DNA from: Christensenella sp. UBA1385
Lineage (GTDB): Bacteria > Bacillota > Clostridia > Christensenellales > Aristaeellaceae
NCBI GenBank assembly: GCA_002305755.1
Contig: DBQV01000033.1
Span: 1-43,197, forward strand
Direction of reading: 5' to 3'
DNA length: 43,197 nt
A program made the translations under genes and the position numbers. How positions within the stretch are numbered: position 1 is the first letter of the stretch; every line of letters starts with the position of its first letter. This document shows positions 24,861-32,140 of this stretch, piece by piece. The notes under the pieces are model-generated. The model was given only the letters and a program-made list of their open reading frames with translations. It had not been told where the DNA came from and ran no database searches.

Positions 24861-25250
24861 ATGAAGAAAGTCCTGCCTGCTGTCCTGACAGCGCTGTGCG
24901 CCCTTGCGGCCCTGCTCTGCGCCCTGACAGCGGCAGGGCTTTTTGACGCGCCGCCGCAGCGCAAGACCGTGGCCCTTGCCCCGCTTCCTGAGGCCCTGCC
25001 GGCCGCCCCAGCGGCTGAATCGGAAGGCAGGGTCGATATCAACACGGCCTCGGCGGAGCGGCTGATGAGCCTTCCCGGCATCGGCCCTGCCATGGCGGAA
25101 AAGATCATCGAAACGCGGCAGAAAAATCCCTTTTACTTTGTGGAGGATATCAAAAATGTCCCCGGCATCGGGGACAGGAGGCTTGAGCAGATCCGCGATC
25201 TGATCGCCGTGTGGGAGAGCGGGGAGGAAGTCACAGAAGCGTTGCCCTGA
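24861..25250 (+). CDS. ComEA-like helix-hairpin-helix protein, membrane-anchored
   Basis: The 129-residue protein has an N-terminal hydrophobic segment (about 4-26), a Pro/Ala-rich linker (about 30-53) and a tandem helix-hairpin-helix domain: VDINTASAERLMSLPGIG and IKNVPGIGDRRLEQIRDLI (about 58-115). This is the architecture of ComEA, the DNA receptor of natural transformation, but without the separate SLBB domain of Bacillus ComEA. It starts 9 bases after cysS with a caggaag site. Its last 20 bases overlap the convergent transglutaminase gene. A DNA-uptake role is plausible, but no comEB or comEC lies next to it. Confidence 0.85.
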   Translation: MKKVLPAVLTALCALAALLCALTAAGLFDAPPQRKTVALAPLPEALPAAPAAESEGRVDINTASAERLMSLPGIGPAMAEKIIETRQKNPFYFVEDIKNVPGIGDRRLEQIRDLIAVWESGEEVTEALP

Positions 25251-26592
25251 CGCTGTGTCGGGTATGCCAGGCGCCGCGGGGCAGCGCGCCCTGATCGGTC
25301 TCCGCCTCGCCGGACTGATTGTCGTATGGATCGCTGCGCGGGTAGCGCCCCGCAGGTTCCAGATCGGCCATGTAGCGGCAGTTGAACACGGCCCGGTAGG
25401 GGTCAAGGTTGCCAAAGTAGAATTCGCGTCGCTCCGCGTTGCCTCCGCGCCTGCCCGCGCCGCCGAAGCTGCAGTCGACCGGCAGCCAGCCCCAGAGCTC
25501 GGTGTAGAACCAGGCCCAGTCGTGGCTGCCCTCGTCGCCCGGGGCGGCGTAGAGGCCGCTCTGCCAGCGGGCGGGGATGCCCGCGATGCGGCACAGCGTG
25601 ATGAACAGCAGCGCCTGCAGCCCGCAGTCACCCCTCAGGTTCACGGCCGCGTACTCCGCGCCGTTTTCGATCAGCTGATAGGGCCGCACATAGCTGTAAA
25701 GCACCTGGCCCGTGATGAAGTCGTAAAAGCGTTTTGCCTGCCGTACGGGCACGATTTCGTCCCCGATCAGCTCCTTGCACAGCGATACAAGATAAGGCGT
25801 GAAAAGAATATGCGGGGCCTGGGGCTCCAGGTCCTCCCTCGTGGGGGCCTTGGCCTGCGGGTAGAGCACCCGCGGGTGACCGTCGTCCGTGGGGTCGCAG
25901 TAATAGAGCTGCTGCACATAGCTGCTCTTGGCCATGAAGCGCAGGCCGGGCCTTGCCGTCTCCTCAAAATAGACGGTGCGCTGCGGTGCGCTCTCCCGCG
26001 CGATGTGCCTGGGGTTGGGCACTGCATCCAGCAGCTGCACCTGCGCCTGCTGGGGCGCGGGGGCGGGCAGCGGCAGGTGCGCGCGCACAGGCTCGCCTGC
26101 CCTGAGCCCTTCATCTTCAACGGTCATGACGCTCTCAAGCTCCATCTTCATGCGCAGGCTGCCATGGCGTTTGAGGAAGGCCATGGCCTCGTCCAGCAGG
26201 GGGCGGGAGGGGCTGAGCGGCTTGCCCGCGCGGGCGGCGAACTCCGGGTTGGCCTTGAGCAGCGTAGGCACGGTCTCCTCGTGGTACATCCGCCGCCCTT
26301 CGATCAGCCGGCTGTCCAGCCAGCCGAGATCCCGCAGGGCGTCAAGATCCTCTCCGCTGAAAGAGGGGATTTCCTTTTGCAGGGCCGCGAGCAGAGCTTC
26401 CCTGGTATAGGGGTAGCAGGGGCGCAGCCTCTCCATGAAAAAGAGCGCCGCCTTCAGCCGCTCGCGCAGCATGGCGGGCAGATCGAGCGTGAGCCGTGCC
26501 CTGATCATGCGGGTCGCGGTCTCCCATTCGCCCGAGATCAGGTAGCTTTCGATGTCCTGCGGCAGAGGGGCGCCGAGCGATGCAAAATCCAT
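25231..26592 (-). CDS. Transglutaminase-like superfamily protein
   Basis: This 453-residue protein has no signal peptide or membrane segment. The first half (about 1-180) is helical and charged and matches nothing I recognise. The C-terminal half has a transglutaminase/papain-like core: RGDCGLQALLFITLCRIAGIPAR with Cys323, GSHDWAWFYTELWGWLPVDCSF with His357 and Asp373, giving a complete Cys-His-Asp triad. Such domains in bacteria are usually proteases or amidases. The stop codon of the beta-CASP nuclease gene lies one base before its start, with the ribosome site gggagg inside that gene, so they are coupled. The function is unknown. Confidence 0.82.
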   Translation of the reverse strand: MDFASLGAPLPQDIESYLISGEWETATRMIRARLTLDLPAMLRERLKAALFFMERLRPCYPYTREALLAALQKEIPSFSGEDLDALRDLGWLDSRLIEGRRMYHEETVPTLLKANPEFAARAGKPLSPSRPLLDEAMAFLKRHGSLRMKMELESVMTVEDEGLRAGEPVRAHLPLPAPAPQQAQVQLLDAVPNPRHIARESAPQRTVYFEETARPGLRFMAKSSYVQQLYYCDPTDDGHPRVLYPQAKAPTREDLEPQAPHILFTPYLVSLCKELIGDEIVPVRQAKRFYDFITGQVLYSYVRPYQLIENGAEYAAVNLRGDCGLQALLFITLCRIAGIPARWQSGLYAAPGDEGSHDWAWFYTELWGWLPVDCSFGGAGRRGGNAERREFYFGNLDPYRAVFNCRYMADLEPAGRYPRSDPYDNQSGEAETDQGALPRGAWHTRHSVRATLL

Positions 26593-26593
26593 A

Positions 26594-28195
26594 TTACCTG
26601 TCCTCCCACTGAGAGATGAGGTCTTCGATCTGCTTGGCCAGGCGGAGCTTCAGCCGGTTGCTGAAGCCCGTGGCGGAAGCCGCGAAATCGTTCAGCCTGT
26701 CGAGCGCGGCGCGCAGCCGGGTGTCTGCTTCCCGGGCGCCGGGGGCCTGCTGCTTTTGCTTGACGGCGGGCTTGGGATGTCCTTCCCGCAGCTGCCGGCC
26801 CAGCGCCAGGTCCCACACATCGCCGTTATAGGGCACGCTCGTCGTCAGACCCTGCGAAGCCAGCCTGGACGCAAAGCCCTCGGCTGCCTGCTCCTCGCCG
26901 TGGCAGATAAAAAAGCGTGCGGGGCGCGGGCTGAAGCTGTGAGCCCAGGCCTCCAGGCCGCTTTGATCCGCGTGTCCGCTGATGGCGCGAAGCATACGGA
27001 TTTCGGCCCTGACCTCGATGTCCTCATCGAACAGGCGCACCTCCCTGGCTCCCTCGTACAGCGCGCGGCCCAGCGTGCCCACGCTCTGGTAGCCCACGAA
27101 GAGGACGGTGGCTTCGCTGCGCCACAGATTGTGCTTCAGGTGATGGCGGATGCGGCCGGCCTCGGCCATGCCGGAGGCGGAGATGATCACGCCCGGCCCC
27201 TGATGGAAGTTGATGGCCTTGGATTCGTCCGCCGTCTCGCAGGTCCTGAGACCGTCAAAGCTGAGGGGGTTGACCCCGCTGCTCAGCAGGGCGCGCATGT
27301 CGCTGTCGAAGTTATCGTCCGAGCAGGTGTTGAAAATCTCAGTAGCCTTGATGGCCAGCGGGCTGTCCACGAACACGGGGAAGCCGTCGTGGCCCTTTAC
27401 CAGGCCGCGCTGCTTGATGTCGCGCAGAAAGTAGAGGATCTCCTGCGTGCGGCCCACGGCGAAGGAGGGGATCACTACCTTGCCGCCGCGGTCAAAGGTG
27501 GTTTGCAGCACGTCCGTCAGGTCGGCGATATAATCCGGCCGCTCGCCGTGCAGGCGGTCGCCGTAAGTGGATTCCATCACCACATAGTCCGCCCGGCTCA
27601 GGTACTGCGGATCGTTGATGATGGGCTGATTGAGATTGCCGATGTCGCCGGAAAAGACCACGCGGCGGCTCACTTCGCCCTCGGTGATGTCGATGGAGGC
27701 GCTGGCGGAGCCCAGCAGGTGGCCGGCATCCGTCAGCGTCAGGGCAAGGCCGGGCGCGATCTGCGCCGTATGGCCGTAGGGCACGGGCGCAAACAGCGAA
27801 AGCGCGCCCTCCGCGTCGTCCATATCGTAGATGGGCTCGTACAGAGCCCGCCCTGCGCGCTCGGCCTTGCGGTTGCGCCACTCGGCCTCCTGCATCTGGA
27901 TGTGGGCGGAGTCCCGCAGCATGATGTCGCACAGCGCGGCGGTGGCAGGCGTGGCGTAGACGGGGCCCCGGAAGCCCTCCTTATACAGCCGCGGTAGCAT
28001 GCCGCTGTGGTCGATATGCGCGTGAGTGAGCACCACGCAGTCCACGCTGCCGGCGGGCACCGGCAGTTGCTGGTTCTCGTATACGTCCGCGCCCTGCTCC
28101 ATGCCGCAGTCGATCAATACCTGCTTGCCTGCCGCGGTCAGCAGGTAGCGGCTGCCCGTCACTTCACGGGCCGCTCCCAGAAAACAAAGCTCCAT
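26594..28195 (-). CDS. Beta-CASP metallo-beta-lactamase RNA-processing nuclease
   Basis: The 533-residue protein belongs to the CPSF73/YSH1-like branch of the metallo-beta-lactamase superfamily, whose bacterial members cut RNA. The metal site is LTHAHIDHSG (His58, His60, Asp62, His63), then TDAGHLLGSASASI (about 154-167) and VVFSGDIGN. Beta-CASP motifs follow: VVMESTYGDR, VVIPSFAVGRTQEIL, IISASGMAEAGR and the final ISGHADQSGLEAW with HGEE. A basic tail of about 70 residues ends LAKQIEDLISQWEDR. It is the fourth gene of a minus-strand operon and overlaps functionally with the transglutaminase gene after it. RNA substrate is not known. Confidence 0.9.
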   Translation of the reverse strand: MELCFLGAAREVTGSRYLLTAAGKQVLIDCGMEQGADVYENQQLPVPAGSVDCVVLTHAHIDHSGMLPRLYKEGFRGPVYATPATAALCDIMLRDSAHIQMQEAEWRNRKAERAGRALYEPIYDMDDAEGALSLFAPVPYGHTAQIAPGLALTLTDAGHLLGSASASIDITEGEVSRRVVFSGDIGNLNQPIINDPQYLSRADYVVMESTYGDRLHGERPDYIADLTDVLQTTFDRGGKVVIPSFAVGRTQEILYFLRDIKQRGLVKGHDGFPVFVDSPLAIKATEIFNTCSDDNFDSDMRALLSSGVNPLSFDGLRTCETADESKAINFHQGPGVIISASGMAEAGRIRHHLKHNLWRSEATVLFVGYQSVGTLGRALYEGAREVRLFDEDIEVRAEIRMLRAISGHADQSGLEAWAHSFSPRPARFFICHGEEQAAEGFASRLASQGLTTSVPYNGDVWDLALGRQLREGHPKPAVKQKQQAPGAREADTRLRAALDRLNDFAASATGFSNRLKLRLAKQIEDLISQWEDR

Positions 28196-28233
28196 AAAGC
28201 CTCCTCAAAGTCCCGGCCCCTCGCGGGGCGGCT

Positions 28234-30003
28234 TCAGCCTTCCCTGGCGGCGTACAGCCGATACAGGCTGCTGTAAACGCCGCCCTTTTTCATCAGCTCT
28301 TCGTGCGTGCCGCTTTCCTCAAGGCCGTTTTCGGTCAGTACCCAGATCACGTCCGCGTTCTTGATGGTGGTCAGCCGGTGGGCGATGGTCAGCGTGGTGC
28401 GCCCCCTGGTGAGGGCCTCCAGGGACTTCTGCACCAGCCGCTCGGATTCGTTGTCAAGCGCGCTGGTGGCCTCGTCCAGCAGCAGGATGGGCGGGTTTTT
28501 CAGGAACACGCGGGCGATGGAGATGCGCTGCTTCTGCCCGCCTGACAGCTTGACGCCCCGCTCGCCCACATGGGTGTCGTAGCCCTGCGGCAGCTCGCTG
28601 ATAAAGCTGTGCGCGCCGGCTCGCCTGGCGGCCTCGATCACCTCTTCCCTGGTGGCCCCGGGCCTGCCGTAGATAATGTTGTCCATCACCGAGCCGGAGA
28701 AAAGGTAGACATCCTGCTGCACCATGCCGATAGCCCCGCGCAGGCTCTTGAGCTGGAGGCCCTTTACATCCTGCCCGTCGATCAGCACACGGCCTTCGGT
28801 TGCATCGTAAAATCGGGGGATCAGGTTGCACATCGTGGTCTTGCCGGAGCCGCTGGGGCCGACCAGGGCCACGTTCTGCCCGGCGGGCACGGTGAGGTTC
28901 ACATGGCTGAGCACCTCGGCCCCATCCGCGTCATTGTAACGGAAGCTTACGTTGTCAAAGCGTATCTCGCCCTTCACGCTGTCAAGCGGCCTTGCGTCCT
29001 TCGCATCGCGGATCTCAAAGGGCGTGTCCATGACCTCCTGAAAGCGTTCGATGCCCGTCATGCCGCGCTGGAACTGTTCGGTGAATTCCACCAGGCGCCG
29101 GATGGCGGCAAGGAGCATGTTGATATAGAGCAGGTAGCTCAAAAACTGTCCCGTTGTGATGCGGCCCCGGGAGAGGGCGAGCGCGCCGGCCACCACCACC
29201 GTGATGTTCATCAGGCCGTCCATCATCCTGGTCGTGATATGAAAGCCCGCCATGACCCTGTACTGCTCCTTCTTGAGCTTTAGAAAGGTCTGATTGCTGC
29301 GCCTGAATTTCTGGTTTTCGATCTCCTCGTTGGCAAAGCTCTGCACCACGCGCATGCCCAGCAGGCTGTCCTCGGTCTGGGCGTTGATCTCGCCCAGCTG
29401 CCAGCGCGTGCGCTTGAAGGTGTCGCGCATCTTGCCCGAAAACACATAGGTGGTCACCAGCAGGAAGGGCAGCATGATGAAGATGAGCAGCGTCAGCGGC
29501 ACGTCCACGCTCAACAGCACCGCGAAGGTGACGGCGATCTTGACGGCGGCGATCAGGAATTCCTCCGGGCAGTGGTGGGAGAACTCCGTCACGTCAAACA
29601 GGTCGCTGGTCATGCGGCTCATGATCTGGCCGATCTTGGTGTTGCTATAGAAAGAGAAGCTCAGCTGCTGCAGATGGGAGAACAGATCGCTGCGCATATC
29701 GGTCTCGATGTGGGCGCCCATGATGTGCCCCATGGACTGCATATAAAAGAAGGCCCCCGCGTCCACCAGCCGGAGCAGCACATAGAGCAGCGCGGGCCTC
29801 AGCAGAAAGGCAGGCGTGATCACGGAGGGGTCGGAGACCGCCTGATCGGTGATCATGGAGACGATCTGGGGGAAAACAAGCTCACAGGCCGTGGTCAGCA
29901 CGGCGCAGATCAGATCCAGCGTCAGCACCAGCCTGTGCTTCTTGTAGTAGGGCAGAAAGCGCTTGATGTTGTAGCGCGCGCTGTTTTTGTGATTGTCAGC
30001 CAT
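28234..30003 (-). CDS. ABC exporter, fused membrane and ATPase domains
   Basis: This 589-residue half-transporter has six membrane helices (about 20-300), with the type I exporter loop LLGMRVVQSFANEE and GQFLSYLLYINMLL, and a C-terminal ATPase: Walker A GPSGSGKTTMCN (about 373-384), Q-loop, signature LSGGQKQRISIARVF and Walker B ILLLDEATSALD with the switch histidine in TIAHRLTTI. Two such subunits form a pump for drugs, lipids or peptides. The ATG at 30003 was preferred because a gaaagg site precedes it; an ATG at 30018 is the alternative. No partner exporter gene is adjacent, so it is probably a homodimer. Confidence 0.93.
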   Translation of the reverse strand: MADNHKNSARYNIKRFLPYYKKHRLVLTLDLICAVLTTACELVFPQIVSMITDQAVSDPSVITPAFLLRPALLYVLLRLVDAGAFFYMQSMGHIMGAHIETDMRSDLFSHLQQLSFSFYSNTKIGQIMSRMTSDLFDVTEFSHHCPEEFLIAAVKIAVTFAVLLSVDVPLTLLIFIMLPFLLVTTYVFSGKMRDTFKRTRWQLGEINAQTEDSLLGMRVVQSFANEEIENQKFRRSNQTFLKLKKEQYRVMAGFHITTRMMDGLMNITVVVAGALALSRGRITTGQFLSYLLYINMLLAAIRRLVEFTEQFQRGMTGIERFQEVMDTPFEIRDAKDARPLDSVKGEIRFDNVSFRYNDADGAEVLSHVNLTVPAGQNVALVGPSGSGKTTMCNLIPRFYDATEGRVLIDGQDVKGLQLKSLRGAIGMVQQDVYLFSGSVMDNIIYGRPGATREEVIEAARRAGAHSFISELPQGYDTHVGERGVKLSGGQKQRISIARVFLKNPPILLLDEATSALDNESERLVQKSLEALTRGRTTLTIAHRLTTIKNADVIWVLTENGLEESGTHEELMKKGGVYSSLYRLYAAREG

Positions 30004-30027
30004 GTCGGAGCCTTTCATTTGCCCGGT

Positions 30028-30546
30028 TCAGGGATTTGTCAGTTGGAAACCGGATAGCGTATCCTCCTCGGCGCCTGTTTTAGGCAGACGGATGACGAAG
30101 GCCGCGTTGTCGTCCGCCGTGTAGTAGTACACGCTGTCCCCGTCCTCCGCGCGCATCAGCGGCGCGTTCAGCAGCGTCCGGTCGGTGGATTCGAAACCGA
30201 GGCCCGCCGGCCGCAGCATCGCCGCGGCCGAGGCCGGGCGCACGCCGCGCACGCTGATGCCGCCGGCCACCGCTTCCAGCACCCGCACGCGGTAGCCGTG
30301 ATAGAAAGCATCCTTGACACTGCCGGCGCTGAGCGTCTGCGGCAGCAGCAGCGGCAGGCCCATCGCGCGGGTCAGCGCGGCCGGGTCCGCGCTGATGAGA
30401 TCATCCTGCGGCGCGAGCGCGCCCTCACCTTCCACCACCCATCGGTCGCTGCGCTTGCTTTCTTCATCCTCCTGCAGCAGCGCGTACAGGTAAAAGCCTG
30501 CCATCAGCAGCAGCGCCATCAGGGCAGCGACGATCCGCCGGATCAC
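30028..30546 (-). CDS. Uncharacterised protein with N-terminal membrane anchor
   Basis: I do not recognise this 172-residue protein. It begins with a basic residue pair and a hydrophobic stretch (RRIVAALMALLLMAGFYLYALL, about 3-24), so it is anchored or secreted with its bulk outside. The rest is a mixed alpha/beta domain with GVRPASAAAMLRP and SVYYYTADDNAAFVIRLPK, ending FQLTNP. The start is GTG and overlaps the TGA of the preceding gene in GTGA, showing translational coupling. It precedes the ABC exporter by 24 bases. No catalytic motif is seen. Confidence 0.7.
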   Translation of the reverse strand: MIRRIVAALMALLLMAGFYLYALLQEDEESKRSDRWVVEGEGALAPQDDLISADPAALTRAMGLPLLLPQTLSAGSVKDAFYHGYRVRVLEAVAGGISVRGVRPASAAAMLRPAGLGFESTDRTLLNAPLMRAEDGDSVYYYTADDNAAFVIRLPKTGAEEDTLSGFQLTNP

Positions 30547-31193
30547 TCGAGCACCTTCAGGATCTCGGCCCCCAGCAGCCTGTCCAGCGTCCTGGTCTCC
30601 CCGGACATCTGCAGCGAGAACTGCCGGTACATGTTTCTGGCGACCATCAGCTGCTGTTCGCGCGTGAGATAGGGCGACTGCAGCGCGTTGCGCACCGTGT
30701 CGGCCGTGGGCCTGGCCAGAAAGCTGTGCAGCCTGCTCTTGGAAGCAAGGCCCAGCACCCTTGGCGCGTGGCTGGAATCACCCGAAATAAACACGCGCAT
30801 GTATTCTTCCGCCAGGTCGCCGATGTATTCCTCCAGAAAGGCATCGCGGTTTGGTGCAAGGGCCAGGCACTTGAGAAGCTGCGGGCCGGAAAAAAGCTCT
30901 TCCGCCGCCTGCCTGAGCCCTTCCTCGGTGTACTGCTCCGGGTGTTCAAAGATGTGCAGAAGGTAGGATTTGATGATCGTATAGTCCCCCTGCCGCCGGT
31001 CGCGCTCGTGCAGGCGGCCGTGCATCAGGAGGGCGCGCTGTACCTTGAGGTTGGAGGGCTCCAGCATCTCGGCCCGCTTCAGACAGGCATAGGCGTAGAC
31101 GGGATCGTCCGCCGTTCTGGCCTCGTGCAGCAGCTCGTTGTCATCCATGTTTTCGGGTACGGACAGCTTCTTCTTTTTGGAAAACCAGGGCAT
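30543..31193 (-). CDS. Uncharacterised helical cytosolic protein
   Basis: This 216-residue protein is almost entirely helical and charged. It starts MPWFSKKKKLSVPENMDDNE, followed by helical-hairpin repeats like a tetratricopeptide scaffold (AYACLKRAEMLEPSNLKVQR and EEGLRQAAEELFSGPQLLK), and ends LDRLLGAEILKVLE. No enzyme motif is visible, and it may be an adaptor. The ATG at 31193 has a strong aaggagg site; an open frame to 31217 lacks one. It is the first gene of the operon that also holds the anchored protein, the ABC exporter, the nuclease and the transglutaminase. Confidence 0.7.
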   Translation of the reverse strand: MPWFSKKKKLSVPENMDDNELLHEARTADDPVYAYACLKRAEMLEPSNLKVQRALLMHGRLHERDRRQGDYTIIKSYLLHIFEHPEQYTEEGLRQAAEELFSGPQLLKCLALAPNRDAFLEEYIGDLAEEYMRVFISGDSSHAPRVLGLASKSRLHSFLARPTADTVRNALQSPYLTREQQLMVARNMYRQFSLQMSGETRTLDRLLGAEILKVLE

Positions 31194-31243
31194 AGTTCCT
31201 CCTTGCGGCCAAGGCACCCTATGCTGCTTTGAACCGCTTCCCT

Positions 31244-31272
31244 ATCATAGCACAGGACTGCGGCGGTTGCCA
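31244..31272 (-). promoter_or_regulatory. Promoter of the exporter-nuclease operon
   Basis: On the minus strand TGGCAA (31272-31267) and TATGAT (31249-31244) are 17 bases apart, with TGC before the -10. Its -35 is one base away from the -35 of the divergent thiT promoter. Confidence 0.7.
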
Positions 31273-31273
31273 C

Positions 31274-31302
31274 TTGACAGTGCCTGCCGCCGCGCTTATC
31301 AT
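31274..31302 (+). promoter_or_regulatory. Promoter of the thiT riboswitch transcript
   Basis: Consensus TTGACA (31274-31279) and TATCAT (31297-31302) are exactly 17 bases apart. The predicted start, about 31309, precedes the TPP aptamer. Confidence 0.85.
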
Positions 31303-31316
31303 GATGAAGCCGTCTC

Positions 31317-31410
31317 GTGCGGCAGGGGTGCTGGTTAACCGGCTGAGATCGGGCTTCGGCCCGAAACCCTCATACCTGATCCGGATAATGCCGGCGTAGG
31401 AAAGTCAGCT
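31317..31410 (+). promoter_or_regulatory. TPP (THI-box) riboswitch aptamer
   Basis: The conserved THI elements appear in order: ggggtgc (31325-31331), ggctgagat (31341-31349), a P3 hairpin (tcgggcttcggcccga), aaaccctcatacctgatc, and ggataatgccggcgtagga (31383-31401). These bind thiamine pyrophosphate. The P1 helix is not obvious. A terminator and then thiT follow, so high TPP should stop thiamine uptake. Confidence 0.95.
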
Positions 31411-31418
31411 GAAACGCG

Positions 31419-31447
31419 ACCGCTTTGCCTCCGGCAGGGCGGTTTTT
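31419..31447 (+). terminator. Riboswitch-controlled terminator before thiT
   Basis: An 11-bp stem (31419-31429 with 31433-31443, two G-U pairs, loop tcc) runs directly into five T residues (31443-31447). It lies between the TPP aptamer and the thiT start codon and is the off-state expression platform. Confidence 0.88.
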
Positions 31448-31492
31448 CTGTAGGCTGCGCCCGGCGCACATGAAAAAAGGAGGAACCGATCT

Positions 31493-32068
31493 GTGAACCC
31501 GACAACCCGCCGGATGGTGGAAAGCGCCATCCTCATTGCCATCGGTACCGTGCTGAGCATTTTCTCTTTCCAGGGCCCCTGGGCGCTGGGCGGCAGCGTG
31601 ACCGTCTGCTCCATGCTGCCGCTGGCCATCATTGCCTGGCGGCATGGCACCAGGTGGGGCCTTGCCTCATCCTTTGTGTTTGCCGTGATTCAGATGCTGC
31701 TGGGCTTCAGCAACGTGGGCTACGGCAGAAACGCCGCAGAGATGCTCTTGATTGCCCTGCTGGACTACATCGTGGCTTTCACGGTGATCGGCTTTTCCGC
31801 CATGTTCCGCGGCCGCGTAAAGGATGACCGTCTGGCCGCCGTGCTGGGCATCGTTGTGACCTTTGTGCTGCGCTTCCTGTGCCACTTCGTCTCCGGCTGG
31901 TTCATCTGGGAGGCGCTCTGGCCCAACGGCTACAACTATGCCGCGCCCCTCTGGTCGCTGCTGTACAACGGCAGCTACATGCTGCCCGAGATCATCATCA
32001 CCGGCGCGGTGACCTGGCTGAGCTTTGCCCCGCTGAAGAGGTACTGGCTGGGGGAGGACCTGAAATAG
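31493..32068 (+). CDS. thiT: Thiamine ECF transporter substrate-binding subunit ThiT
   Basis: ThiT is the membrane S-component that captures thiamine for an energy-coupling-factor importer; the shared EcfA/A'/T module must lie elsewhere. The 191-residue protein has six hydrophobic segments and the family end region APLWSLLYNGSYMLPEIIITG (about 148-168), whose Trp/Tyr/Asn/Glu residues line the thiamine pocket, plus GFSNVGYGRNAAEM in mid-protein. The start is GTG at 31493 after aaggagg. Expression is under a TPP riboswitch, which supports the assignment strongly. It is followed by a strong terminator, so it is a single-gene unit. Confidence 0.95.
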   Translation: MNPTTRRMVESAILIAIGTVLSIFSFQGPWALGGSVTVCSMLPLAIIAWRHGTRWGLASSFVFAVIQMLLGFSNVGYGRNAAEMLLIALLDYIVAFTVIGFSAMFRGRVKDDRLAAVLGIVVTFVLRFLCHFVSGWFIWEALWPNGYNYAAPLWSLLYNGSYMLPEIIITGAVTWLSFAPLKRYWLGEDLK

Positions 32069-32084
32069 GCCTTCCGAATTAACG

Positions 32085-32124
32085 ATCGCCCCCGAAAGCC
32101 AGCTGCTTTCGGGGGCGATTTTTT
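32085..32124. terminator. Terminator between thiT and pckA
   Basis: A perfect 15-bp stem (32085-32099 with 32105-32119) is followed on the plus strand by T6 (32119-32124). It ends thiT transcription and, lying just after the convergent pckA gene, probably serves that too, though its minus-strand T-tract is weak. Confidence 0.9.
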
Positions 32125-32140
32125 AGAAGCGCGAGGTGGA

